DNA from: an uncultured Burkholderiales bacterium | GTDB taxonomy: Bacteria; Pseudomonadota; Gammaproteobacteria; Burkholderiales; Burkholderiaceae_C | Assembly (NCBI GenBank): GCA_937873395.1 | Contig: CALMYH010000114.1 | Coordinates: 1-37,223 of the forward strand | Length of the DNA stretch: 37,223 nucleotides | Reading direction: 5' to 3' | Shown: positions 8,474 to 16,527 of the stretch, in pieces | How positions within the stretch are numbered: the stretch's first letter is position 1 | How the letters are laid out: every line of letters starts with the position of its first letter | Position numbers and translations under genes: made by a program | Notes under the pieces: model-generated | What the model saw: the letters and a program-made list of their open reading frames with translations, nothing else | The model's database searches: none | What the model was told of the DNA's origin: nothing

Positions 8474-9493
8474 ATGCGCATGGCCGTGCTGGGAGCCGGG
8501 GCCTGGGGAACCGCCCTGGCCATGGCTGCAGCCCGTCAGGGCGGGGCCGACCGGTCGGTCAGCCTGTGGGCGCGTGATGCGCAGCAGGCGGCGCAGATGC
8601 AGGCCGAGCGTGTCAATGCCCGCTACCTGCCGGGGCAGGTGCTTCCACCGTCCATGCAGGTGTCCGGGGCGGCGCTGGATGGCGCCGACAGCCCCTTGGT
8701 CGGGTGTGACCTGGTGATCGTGGCCACGCCCATGGCCGCCCTGCGTGACATGCTGGCTCGCCTGGCGCCGTTCGGTGTACCGGCCGCCTGGCTGTGCAAG
8801 GGCTTCGAGGCACCCCGTGCGTCGGATCGACCGGGCTTGCTGGGGCATGAGATCGCGGCCGAAGTGGCGCCCGGGCTGCCGGTCGGGGTGCTCAGCGGCC
8901 CCAGCTTTGCCCAGGAGGTGGCCCGCGGCCAACCCGCAGCCCTGGTGGCCGCGAGTGCACACCGCGAGTTGTGCGACCGCCTGGTCGACGCTTTCCACGG
9001 TCCGAGTCTTCGGGTCTACGCCAACGACGACATCGTCGGTGTGGAGGTGGGCGGTGCGGTGAAGAACGTGCTGGCCATTGCCACCGGCCTGTGCGACGGC
9101 CTGAACCTGGGCATGAACGCGCGGGCGGCGCTGGTCACACGCGGTCTGGCCGAGATGACCCGTTTCGGTCTGGCACTGGGCGCCCGCCCGGAGACATTCA
9201 TGGGCCTGTCCGGATTGGGTGACCTGGTGCTGACCGCCACCGGCGATCTGTCGCGCAACCGACGCGTCGGGCAATTGCTGGCCGAAGGCCTGAGCCTGCA
9301 GCAGGCCGTCGATTCGCTCGGGCACGTGGCCGAGGGTGTCTACAGCGCGCGCACGGTGGTGCAACGGGCCAGGGCGCTCGGCATCGAGATGCCGATCAGC
9401 GAGGCGGTGGTGGCCCTGCTCGACGGCGGCTTGCGTCCGGAGCAGGCGGTGGCCGAGTTGATGGGCCGAAATCCGAAGACAGAGGTGCTGTAA
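8474..9493 (+). CDS. gpsA: Glycerol-3-phosphate dehydrogenase [NAD(P)+]
   Basis: 339 residues from the ATG at 8474, preceded by GGGAGGCAGG; the frame stays open far upstream through secB but that is out of register with any real gene. The enzyme reduces dihydroxyacetone phosphate to sn-glycerol 3-phosphate for phospholipid synthesis. The Rossmann motif [10 protein letters not shown] is at residues 7-16. The catalytic-Lys segment [13 protein letters not shown] and the family signature [11 protein letters not shown] are clear. Its stop is 29 bases from the convergent panC stop, with no obvious terminator between. Confidence 0.97.
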   Translation: MRMAVLGAGAWGTALAMAAARQGGADRSVSLWARDAQQAAQMQAERVNARYLPGQVLPPSMQVSGAALDGADSPLVGCDLVIVATPMAALRDMLARLAPFGVPAAWLCKGFEAPRASDRPGLLGHEIAAEVAPGLPVGVLSGPSFAQEVARGQPAALVAASAHRELCDRLVDAFHGPSLRVYANDDIVGVEVGGAVKNVLAIATGLCDGLNLGMNARAALVTRGLAEMTRFGLALGARPETFMGLSGLGDLVLTATGDLSRNRRVGQLLAEGLSLQQAVDSLGHVAEGVYSARTVVQRARALGIEMPISEAVVALLDGGLRPEQAVAELMGRNPKTEVL

Positions 9494-9522
9494 TGCACCG
9501 CTGAGCCCAGCCTTCGCCAGAC

Positions 9523-10389
9523 TCAGATCTCAAAGTTGTCGATCAGGCGCGTGCTGCCCAGGCGGGCGGCGCCCAGCACCACCAGCGACTGTGGCGTGAG
9601 CATGTCTTCGGCGCGCGGGGGCTGCAGATCGGCGCGTCGGCGCACCGTCAGGTAATCCGGCCCCCAGCCACGCAGCGCCAGCGTGCGCATGGCGTTCGCC
9701 TCCATGGTCTCGCGCTTGTCGGGCAGCGACGTCCCGGCGGCCAGGGCGTCACGCGCCAGCGCGCGAAGCGCCAGTGACAGCTGGATCGCCTCGGCCCGCT
9801 CGCTTTCGCTGAGGTAGCCGTTGCGCGAGCTCAGCGCCAGTCCGTCGGGCGCGCGCTGGGTTTCGCCGGCCACGATCTGGATCGGCATGGCGAACTGCTG
9901 GACCATGCGGCGGATCACCATCTGCTGCTGGTAGTCCTTCTTGCCGAACATGGCGTAGCGCGGACCTTTGGCGTCGGAGAACACGCACTGGAACAGCTTC
10001 ATCACCACGGTGCAGACACCGATGAAGAAGCCCGGGCGGAAATGGCCTTCCAGGATGTCGGCCAGGTCCGACGGCGGCTGCACCTTGTAGACCTGCGGTT
10101 CCGGGTACAGCTCCTTCTCCGACGGTGCAAAGACGATGTCGCAACCCGCCTGTTCCAGACGCGCGCAATCGGCCTGCAGGGTCCGTGGGTAGGTGTCGAA
10201 ATCTTCGTGGGGCGCGAACTGGAGCCGGTTGACGAAAATGCTGGAGACGGTCACGTCGCCCAGCGGCTTGCCGGTGCGCACCAGGGCCAGGTGGCCGTCG
10301 TGCAGGTTGCCCATGGTGGGCACAAAGACCGGCGACTGATGGGGCGCCAGTGCGGCGCGCAGGTCGGCGACGGTGTGGACGAGTTTCAT
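9523..10389 (-). CDS. panC: Pantothenate synthetase (pantoate--beta-alanine ligase)
   Basis: 288 residues starting MKLVHTVADL at 10389. It joins pantoate and beta-alanine with ATP, the last step of pantothenate synthesis. The nucleotidyl-transferase signature PTMGNLHDGH (residues 24-33) supplies His30 and His33. Other family blocks are VNRLQFAPHEDFDTYPRT, FGKKDYQQ and SSRNGYLS. It starts seven bases after the panB stop, so panB-panC is an operon. panD is not in the window. Confidence 0.97.
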   Translation of the reverse strand: MKLVHTVADLRAALAPHQSPVFVPTMGNLHDGHLALVRTGKPLGDVTVSSIFVNRLQFAPHEDFDTYPRTLQADCARLEQAGCDIVFAPSEKELYPEPQVYKVQPPSDLADILEGHFRPGFFIGVCTVVMKLFQCVFSDAKGPRYAMFGKKDYQQQMVIRRMVQQFAMPIQIVAGETQRAPDGLALSSRNGYLSESERAEAIQLSLALRALARDALAAGTSLPDKRETMEANAMRTLALRGWGPDYLTVRRRADLQPPRAEDMLTPQSLVVLGAARLGSTRLIDNFEI

Positions 10390-10396
10390 GGGGCAA

Positions 10397-11284
10397 TCAC
10401 CAGGCGTGCAACGCGTCGTCGGGGAAGCTGCCGTCCTTGACGGCCCGCACATAGGCGGCCATGGCGTCTCGGACGCTGGTGGCGCCATCCATGAAGTTGC
10501 GCACAAACTTGGGATTCTTGCCCAGGTTGATGCCCAGCATGTCGTGCATCACCAGCACCTGGCCGGCGGTGCCCTTGCCGGCCCCGATGCCGATGGTGTG
10601 GCAGGTCTTGAGCTCTTCGGTGATCTCGGCCGACAGCACGGCGGGCACCATCTCCAGGACCAGCATGGCGGCACCGGCGTCCTGCAGCTCCAGGGCGTGC
10701 CGGCGCAGCTGCAACGCGGCGGCGTCGTCGCGGCCCTGTACCCGGTAACCACCGAGTGAATGCACGGTCTGCGGGGTCAGGCCCAGGTGGGCACAGACGG
10801 GGATGCCGCGCTCGACCAGGAAACGCACGGTTTCGGCGGTCCAGCCGCCGCCTTCGAGTTTGACCATGTGGGCGCCGGCGCGCAGGATCTCGGCCGCGCT
10901 GCGCAGGGCCTGTTCCTTGCTCTCGTGGTAGCTGCCAAAGGGCAGGTCGCCGATCACCCAGGCCGTGCCCTGCACGCGGCGCAGGCCTCGCACCACGCTT
11001 TCGGTGTGGTAAGCCATGGTCTCCAGCGTGACGCCGGTGGTGCTGGACAGGCCCTGACAGACCATGCCCAGCGAGTCACCGACCAGGATGCATTCGATGC
11101 CGGCGGCGTCGGCCACGGCGGCGAAGGTCGCGTCGTACGCGGTCAGCATGGTGATTTTTTCGCCGCGTTCGCGCATCTCGGCCAGGCGCGGGAGGCTGAC
11201 CGGTTTGCGCTGGGGCAGCGGCGAAGCGGCAGGCAATGTGCCGTAGGGCGTGGCGGCGGTGGGCGCTTGGATGGGTGGGTTCAT
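10397..11284 (-). CDS. panB: 3-methyl-2-oxobutanoate hydroxymethyltransferase
   Basis: 295 residues from the ATG at 11284, with AGGGGAC upstream as ribosome site. It transfers a hydroxymethyl group from methylene-tetrahydrofolate to alpha-ketoisovalerate, the first committed step to pantothenate and CoA. The TIM-barrel markers [18 protein letters not shown] (metal-binding Asp), [10 protein letters not shown] and [19 protein letters not shown] are present. An N-terminal Pro/Ala/Thr-rich extension of about 30 residues precedes the barrel. It diverges from nadC across 74 bases. Confidence 0.97.
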   Translation of the reverse strand: MNPPIQAPTAATPYGTLPAASPLPQRKPVSLPRLAEMRERGEKITMLTAYDATFAAVADAAGIECILVGDSLGMVCQGLSSTTGVTLETMAYHTESVVRGLRRVQGTAWVIGDLPFGSYHESKEQALRSAAEILRAGAHMVKLEGGGWTAETVRFLVERGIPVCAHLGLTPQTVHSLGGYRVQGRDDAAALQLRRHALELQDAGAAMLVLEMVPAVLSAEITEELKTCHTIGIGAGKGTAGQVLVMHDMLGINLGKNPKFVRNFMDGATSVRDAMAAYVRAVKDGSFPDDALHAW

Positions 11285-11318
11285 GAGGTCCCCTCGACGT
11301 CGGGATTGTTTTGGGCGC

Positions 11319-11326
11319 ACTATAGT
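11319..11326. promoter_or_regulatory. ACTATAGT palindrome in the panB/nadC divergent region
   Basis: ACTATAGT gives a TATAGT -10-like hexamer on both strands in the 74-base gap between the two divergent starts. No clear -35 box is found at standard spacing on either strand, so this is only a candidate shared promoter core. Confidence 0.3.
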
Positions 11327-11358
11327 CGATCCGGACGGCGGCGCCGGGCGCAGCCGTT

Positions 11359-12228
11359 ATGCTTGCACCCATGAAACACCTGTCTGAATTCAATGCCGAC
11401 GACCTGGCTGGGCTGGCGCGTGCCGACGTGGCCCGCGCTCTGGCCGAGGATGTCGGCAGCGGCGACCTGACGGCAGCCCTGGTGGATGCCTTGCGGCCCG
11501 CGCAGGCGCGCATCCTGGCGCGCGAGAAGGCCGTGATCTGTGGCCGTCCCTGGGTCGAGGCTGCGGTGCTGGCCTGTGATCCGTCGGCACGCCTGACCTG
11601 GTTTGTCCAGGAGGGGGAGGTCTGCCAAGCCGACCAGGTGGTGCTGAAGATCGAAGGCCAGGCACAAGCTCTGCTGACCGCCGAGCGCACAGCGCTCAAT
11701 TTCCTGCAGCTGCTCTCGGCCGTGGCGACCAAAACCGCCGTGTTCGTGGAGGCAGTGAAGGGCACGAAGGCCGCCATCGTGGACACCCGCAAGACCCTTC
11801 CGGGTTTGCGGCTGGCCCAGAAGTACGCGGTGAAGACCGGTGGTGGCGTGAATCACCGCATCGGCCTGTACGACGCGGTGCTGATCAAGGAAAACCACAT
11901 CGCTGCTGCCGGGGGCGTGGCCGCCGTGCTGCGCCGGGTGCAGGAAACCGCCCCGCAAGCCCGGTTCGTCGAGATCGAGGTCGAGACGCTGGGGCAACTG
12001 GACGAGGCGCTGGCCTGCGGTGCCAGCATGGTGCTGCTGGACAACATGGGCATTCCGACCCTGAACGAAGCGGTGCGCCGCAACGCCGGACGCGCCATCC
12101 TGGAGATTTCGGGGGGTGTGAACCTGGAGACGGTACGGGCCCTTGCAGAAACCGGGGTTGACCGCATTTCCATCGGAGCGCTGACAAAAGACGTCAAGGC
12201 CATTGATTTTTCCATGCGGATCTCGTGA
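11359..12228 (+). CDS. nadC: Quinolinate phosphoribosyltransferase (decarboxylating)
   Basis: 289 residues from the ATG at 11359; the ATG at 11371 is equally possible and neither has a clear ribosome site. It converts quinolinate and PRPP to nicotinate mononucleotide, CO2 and PPi. Characteristic blocks are EDVGSGDLTA, ERTALNFLQLLS, DTRKTLPGLR (142-151, the PRPP/quinolinate Arg and Lys), VLIKENH, LLDNMG and ISIGALT near the end. nadA follows on the same strand after 114 bases, and that gap holds a three-hairpin repeat beginning two bases after the nadC stop. Confidence 0.97.
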   Translation: MLAPMKHLSEFNADDLAGLARADVARALAEDVGSGDLTAALVDALRPAQARILAREKAVICGRPWVEAAVLACDPSARLTWFVQEGEVCQADQVVLKIEGQAQALLTAERTALNFLQLLSAVATKTAVFVEAVKGTKAAIVDTRKTLPGLRLAQKYAVKTGGGVNHRIGLYDAVLIKENHIAAAGGVAAVLRRVQETAPQARFVEIEVETLGQLDEALACGASMVLLDNMGIPTLNEAVRRNAGRAILEISGGVNLETVRALAETGVDRISIGALTKDVKAIDFSMRIS

Positions 12229-12230
12229 TG

Positions 12231-12304
12231 CCCCCTGCGCCGCTTCGCGTCTTCCCCCTCGGGGGACCGCGCCTGTGGCCCGGCCAAGCCGGTTCCACGG
12301 CGCG
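12231..12304 (+). repeat. Three-hairpin intergenic repeat, copy C (after nadC)
   Basis: It begins CCCCCTGCGCCGC two bases after the nadC stop. Hairpin 1 is degenerate here (GCCGC-TTC-GCGTC). Hairpin 2 is CCCCC-TC-GGGGG (12254-12265). After the spacer AC, hairpin 3 occupies 12268-12304: CGCGCC, bulged T, GTGG, the core CCCGGCCAAGCCGGTT, CCAC, GGCGCG. The outer arms pair 6 of 6. It is in the same orientation as the gene it follows. Confidence 0.8.
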
Positions 12305-12342
12305 TCTGGACCAGATCAAAGCGCTCCAACGAAAGCTTCAAC

Positions 12343-13446
12343 ATGAGCAATGTTTCCATCATTGACGTCGAATACGAACAGCCCGCCTGTCCGACCAAGC
12401 ACGCCTGGGCCCGGGTGCCGGTGGAACCGACGCCCTCGCAGCGCACCGAGCTCAAGGAACGCATCCGCCACCTGCTCAAAGAGCGCAACGCGGTCATGGT
12501 CTCGCATTACTACGTGCACCCGGACCTGCAGGACCTGGCGGTCGAGACCGGCGGCATCGTCAGCGATTCGCTGGAAATGGCACGCTTCGGCCGGGATCAC
12601 CCGGCGCAGACCCTGGTGGTCTCAGGGGTGCGCTTCATGGGCGAGACGGCGAAAATCCTCAGCCCTGAAAAGACGGTCCTGATGCCCGACCTGGACGCCA
12701 ACTGCTCGCTCGATCTGGGCTGCCCGATCGATGCCTTCAGCGCCTTCTGCGACCAGCACCCCGACCGCACCGTGGTGGTCTATGCCAACACCAGCGCCGC
12801 GGTGAAGGCGCGTTCGGACTGGCTGGTGACCTCCAGCTGCGCGCTGGACATCGTGCGGGCGCTCAAGGACAAGGGGCACAAGATCCTTTGGGCGCCCGAC
12901 AAGCACCTGGGCGGCTACATTCAGCGCGAAACCGGTGCCGACATGCTGATGTGGACCGGTTCGTGCATTGTGCACGACGAGTTCAAGGCCATCGAACTGG
13001 AGCTGCTCAAGAAGGAGCATCCGAAGGCCAAGGTATTGGTCCATCCCGAGAGCCCGGCCGACGTGGTAGCGCTGGCCGACGCGGTCGGATCCACCTCGGG
13101 CATCCTGAAGGCGGCGCGCGAAATGGACGCGCCCGAGTTCATCGTGGCGACCGACAACGGCATGATGCACATGCTGCGCCAGCAGAACCCGGACAAGCTG
13201 TTCATCGAGGCGCCGACCGCCGGCAACAGCGCCACGTGCAAGAGTTGCGCCCACTGCCCCTGGATGGCCATGAACGGCCTGGCCGGCGTAGCGCGCGTGC
13301 TGGAGACCGTTGCCAACCGAATCGAGGTCGATGCGGCCCTGATCGACCGCGCGCGCATTCCGATCGACCGCATGCTGGCCTTCACGGCGGCGCACAGGGC
13401 CGGGCAGGACGCCGGGGCGCTGGTGCCGAACATCGGCGCGGCCTGA
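12343..13446 (+). CDS. nadA: Quinolinate synthase
   Basis: 367 residues. It condenses iminoaspartate with dihydroxyacetone phosphate to quinolinate and carries an oxygen-sensitive [4Fe-4S] cluster. By alignment to the known ligands of the E. coli enzyme, Cys121 ([10 protein letters not shown]), Cys208 (WTGSCIVH) and Cys305 (last Cys of CKSCAHCPW) are the cluster ligands. Substrate blocks [13 protein letters not shown] and ANTSAAVKA are present. An N-terminal extension of about 30 residues precedes the conserved part. Its stop is 21 bases from the convergent nadB stop. Confidence 0.97.
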   Translation: MSNVSIIDVEYEQPACPTKHAWARVPVEPTPSQRTELKERIRHLLKERNAVMVSHYYVHPDLQDLAVETGGIVSDSLEMARFGRDHPAQTLVVSGVRFMGETAKILSPEKTVLMPDLDANCSLDLGCPIDAFSAFCDQHPDRTVVVYANTSAAVKARSDWLVTSSCALDIVRALKDKGHKILWAPDKHLGGYIQRETGADMLMWTGSCIVHDEFKAIELELLKKEHPKAKVLVHPESPADVVALADAVGSTSGILKAAREMDAPEFIVATDNGMMHMLRQQNPDKLFIEAPTAGNSATCKSCAHCPWMAMNGLAGVARVLETVANRIEVDAALIDRARIPIDRMLAFTAAHRAGQDAGALVPNIGAA

Positions 13447-13467
13447 TGCTGCGCTGTCCGGTGCCGT

Positions 13468-15072
13468 TCAGCGGACCGGCGGCACCAGAATGGTCGGTTT
13501 GGCTTCGGGCAGCAGATCGGGGTAGTCGCGGCTGTAGTGCAGGCCACGGCTCTCGTGGCGCAGCATGGCGCTCATCACGATCAGGTCGGCCACCTGAACC
13601 AGGTTGCGCAGTTCCAGCAGGTCGCGGGTGACGTGGAACTGGGAATAGAACTCGTGGATCTCGCGCTGCAGCAGGGTGATCCGGTGGGCGGCCCGCTCCA
13701 GCCGCTTGTTGGTTCGCACGATGCCGACATAGTCCCACATGAAGCGGCGCAACTCGTCCCAGTTGTGGGAAATCACGACCTGCTCGTCGGCATCGGTGAC
13801 CCGGCTTTCGTCCCACAGAGGCAGGGCGCGGTGTTCGGCGCCAGGACTCTGGCGGATCGCCTCGGTAGCGGCGCTGGCGAACACCATGCATTCCACCAGG
13901 GAGTTGCTGGCCAGGCGGTTGGCGCCGTGCAGGCCAGTGCAGGTGGCTTCGCCCACGGCGTAAAGTCCCGGCACGTCGGTGCGCCCCGAGAGGTCGGTGA
14001 CCACGCCGCCGCAGGTGTAATGGGCCGCCGGGACCACCGGAATTGCCTCGCGCGTGATGTCGATGCCCAGCTCGGCGCAACGTGCCAGGATGTTGGGGAA
14101 GTGCTCGCGCAGGAATGCGGGGCTCTGGTGCGAAATGTCCAGGTGCACGCAGTCCAGGCCGTGCTTCTTCATCTCGAAGTCGATGGCGCGGGCCACGATG
14201 TCGCGCGGGGCCAGCTCGGCGCGCGGGTCGTGGTCGGGCATGAAGCGGTGGCTGCCCAGATGGGGCGGCAGCTTCAGTTGGCCGCCCTCGCCGCGAACCG
14301 CCTCGGTGATCAGGAAGTTCTTGACGTGCGGGTGGTAGAGGCAGGTGGGGTGGAACTGGATGAACTCCATGTTCCCCACCCGGCAGCCGGCTCTCCAGGC
14401 GGCAGCGATGCCGTCGCCGGTGGCGGTGTCGGGATTGGTGGTGTAGAGATAGACCTTGCCGGCACCGCCCGTGGCCAGGATGGTGTGGCGGGCGCTGAAG
14501 GTCTCCACCTCGTCGCGGTCCACATCAAGGACATAGGCACCGTGGCAGCGTGCCGCACCGCCGCCGGGCAGGTAGCCGGCCAGCTTGCGATCGGTGATGA
14601 GATCGACCAGCATGTGGTTCTCGAAGAACGTGATGCCAGGTGTCGAGCGGGCCCGCTGGCTCAGCGTGGTCTGCACGGCGGCCCCGGTGGCGTCGGTCAC
14701 GTGAACGATGCGGCGGTGGCTGTGGCCGCCTTCGCGGGTCAGGTGGAGTTCGCCGTTCTCGGTGGAAAAGGGCACGCCCAGTTCCCGCAGCCAGGCGATG
14801 GCTGCTGGGGCGTTCTCCACTGTGAACCTCGTGGCCTCCAGGTCACACAGGCCGGCGCCGGCCACCAGGGTGTCGTCGACATGCGAGGCATAGCTGTCCC
14901 CCTCGGCCAGCACGGCGGCAATGCCGCCCTGGGCCCAGTTGCTCGAACCATCGGAAATGCCCCGCTTGGTGACCACGGCCACCCGGTGGTCGGGAGCCAG
15001 CTTGAGCGCAGCCGTGAGGCCGGCCAGGCCGCTGCCGATGATCAGGACATCGAATTCGTGGGTATTGCTCAT
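13468..15072 (-). CDS. nadB: L-aspartate oxidase
   Basis: 534 residues from the ATG at 15072 ([19 protein letters not shown]). The frame stays open upstream only because the tandem repeat there has a period divisible by three. It oxidises L-aspartate to iminoaspartate with FAD, the substrate of NadA. The FAD-binding GSGLAGL, the [11 protein letters not shown] block, [12 protein letters not shown]-type residues (HSHRRIVH), [12 protein letters not shown] and the second FAD motif [24 protein letters not shown] are clear. It faces nadC-nadA, so the three de novo NAD genes are adjacent but split between strands. Confidence 0.97.
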   Translation of the reverse strand: MSNTHEFDVLIIGSGLAGLTAALKLAPDHRVAVVTKRGISDGSSNWAQGGIAAVLAEGDSYASHVDDTLVAGAGLCDLEATRFTVENAPAAIAWLRELGVPFSTENGELHLTREGGHSHRRIVHVTDATGAAVQTTLSQRARSTPGITFFENHMLVDLITDRKLAGYLPGGGAARCHGAYVLDVDRDEVETFSARHTILATGGAGKVYLYTTNPDTATGDGIAAAWRAGCRVGNMEFIQFHPTCLYHPHVKNFLITEAVRGEGGQLKLPPHLGSHRFMPDHDPRAELAPRDIVARAIDFEMKKHGLDCVHLDISHQSPAFLREHFPNILARCAELGIDITREAIPVVPAAHYTCGGVVTDLSGRTDVPGLYAVGEATCTGLHGANRLASNSLVECMVFASAATEAIRQSPGAEHRALPLWDESRVTDADEQVVISHNWDELRRFMWDYVGIVRTNKRLERAAHRITLLQREIHEFYSQFHVTRDLLELRNLVQVADLIVMSAMLRHESRGLHYSRDYPDLLPEAKPTILVPPVR

Positions 15073-15086
15073 GGATGGCAAAGAGG

Positions 15087-15332
15087 TTTCGCCGCCGGGC
15101 CGCCCCAAGGCGAAACGCGCCCCCTGTGGGGGCAGCGACCCGCGCAGCGGCGGAGCGTGGGGGTGAAGGATTTCGCCGCCGGGCCGCCCCAAGGCGAAAC
15201 GCGCCCCCTGTGGGGGCAGCGACCCGCGCAGCGGCGGAGCGTGGGGGTGAAGGATTTCGCCGCCGGGCCGCCCCAAGGCGAAACGCGCCCCCTGTGGGGG
15301 CAGCGACCCGCGCAGCGGCGGAGCGTGGGGGT
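15087..15332 (-). repeat. 84-bp unit in three identical tandem copies (after scpA)
   Basis: Copies start at 15087, 15171 and 15255; the third ends six bases short. By eye they are identical. On the minus strand each unit has three hairpins in order. CCGC-TGC-GCGG is at 15150-15140 in the first unit, GCCCCC-ACA-GGGGGC at 15133-15119, and TTTCGCC/GGCGAAA arms at 15115-15087 enclose GGGGCGGCCCGG. The array starts five bases after the scpA stop and ends 14 bases before nadB. Its layout matches the dispersed three-hairpin repeats elsewhere in the window. The period of 84 keeps reading frames open through it, but no protein is supported. Confidence 0.9.
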
Positions 15333-15337
15333 AGACA

Positions 15338-16192
15338 TCAGTTCGGCGAGTAGGCGAGGCGGACGTAGATGGGCGCGAAGGCCTCGGCCTGGGTCAGCTC
15401 GATCAGGGTTTCCTTGGCCAGTTCGAGCATGGCAATGAAGGTGACCACCAGCACCGGCGTCCCTCGTTCGGGGTCGAACAGCTCGCCGAACTCGACGAAT
15501 CGGCGGCCCTGCAGCTTGCGCAGAACGATGCTCATGTGTTCGCGCACGGAGAGCTCTTCGCGGCTGATGCGGTGGTGCTGGACGAGCTTGGCGCGGCGCA
15601 GGATGTCGCGCCAGGCGCTCTGCAGATCAAGCACGTGCACGTCGGGGAAGCGTGGCACGAGGGCCTGCTCGACATAAACCTGGGCTTTGAGGAAGTCACG
15701 CCCGTATTGCGGCATCTCGGCCAGGCGCTGGGCGGCCAGCTTCATCTGCTCGTATTCGAGCAGGCGACGCACCAGCTCGGCGCGCGGGTCTTCGGTTTCT
15801 TCGCCCTCGGCGGTCTTCCTGGGCGGCAGCAGCATGCGCGACTTGATCTCGATCAGCATGGCCGCCATCAGCAGATATTCGGCCGCCAGTTCCAGATTCG
15901 AAGCCCGGATCTCGTCGACATAGCTCAGGTACTGGCGGGTGACCGCCGCCATGGGGATGTCGAGAATGTTGAAGTTCTGTTTGCGAATGAGGTAGAGCAG
16001 CAGGTCGAGCGGTCCTTCGAAGGCCTCCAGGAAGACCTGCAGTGCGTCGGGCGGGATGTAGAGGTCGCGTGGCAGATCGAACAGCGGCTCGCCGTAGAGG
16101 CGGGCAATGGCCACATGGTCGACCACCGTCGGCAGCACGGCATCCAGACCGTCGGGGGCCTCGTCGAGCGTCGTCGGCGCCTCGCTGCTCAT
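15338..16192 (-). CDS. scpA: Segregation and condensation protein A
   Basis: 284 residues. ScpA is the kleisin subunit that bridges SMC heads in the condensin complex for chromosome segregation. The N-terminal helical domain contains [32 protein letters not shown], the ScpA hallmark, followed by [19 protein letters not shown]. The C-terminal winged-helix part ends [15 protein letters not shown]. The protein is slightly longer than typical because of a 45-residue N-terminal extension. scpB is not in the window. It is preceded on the same strand by the DUF3460 gene with a 21-base gap. Confidence 0.95.
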   Translation of the reverse strand: MSSEAPTTLDEAPDGLDAVLPTVVDHVAIARLYGEPLFDLPRDLYIPPDALQVFLEAFEGPLDLLLYLIRKQNFNILDIPMAAVTRQYLSYVDEIRASNLELAAEYLLMAAMLIEIKSRMLLPPRKTAEGEETEDPRAELVRRLLEYEQMKLAAQRLAEMPQYGRDFLKAQVYVEQALVPRFPDVHVLDLQSAWRDILRRAKLVQHHRISREELSVREHMSIVLRKLQGRRFVEFGELFDPERGTPVLVVTFIAMLELAKETLIELTQAEAFAPIYVRLAYSPN

Positions 16193-16213
16193 GGTGGCTG
16201 GAAGGCTGCCTGA

Positions 16214-16426
16214 TCAGGTCTGATCGGAGCCCGTCTGGTAGACGTAGGGCTTCTGTGGCACACGGGCCGCTTCGGCAGCGGCCTGGAATTCCCGGTCGAC
16301 CTGCTTGTCCCAGAGGAGGGACCGACCGTGGCGCTGATCCTGCTCAAGCTCGGGACGCGCGGCCTTGAGTGACTCGAGGAAATCGGTCGCGTCGGAGGTG
16401 TAGTGAGGACGGGCGAAGAACGGCAT
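16214..16426 (-). CDS. DUF3460 family small protein
   Basis: 70 residues, starting MPFFARPHYTSDATDFLE. The sequence is hydrophilic with a central basic stretch (RHGRSLLWDKQVDREF) and matches, from memory, the DUF3460 family of short proteins found mainly in Burkholderiales. There is no signal peptide or membrane segment. Function is unknown. It sits directly upstream of scpA and is probably cotranscribed with it. A TAAAAT hexamer on the minus strand about 25 bases upstream could be its -10 box. Confidence 0.8.
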   Translation of the reverse strand: MPFFARPHYTSDATDFLESLKAARPELEQDQRHGRSLLWDKQVDREFQAAAEAARVPQKPYVYQTGSDQT

Positions 16427-16527
16427 GGTGCAGTGGTCGGTGAAAACCCGGATTTTACTTGGGCGCGCATCCCCGCGGGTGTCGGGGCGATGGCCCCAGG
16501 TGGCCGATCAGGTCCGGCTGGGGCGCG

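Noticed and set aside
15087-15332. CRISPR array
   Set aside because: The units are contiguous 84-bp copies without unique spacers, and no cas genes are nearby.
15069-15353. Short repetitive proteins encoded by the 84-bp tandem array on either strand
   Set aside because: The frames are open only because 84 is divisible by three; no ribosome site, and the DNA is better explained as a hairpin repeat.
13537-15438. 633-codon plus-strand frame opposite nadB
   Set aside because: It is antisense to the intact, well-conserved nadB gene and has His/Gly/Val-rich composition with no known motif.
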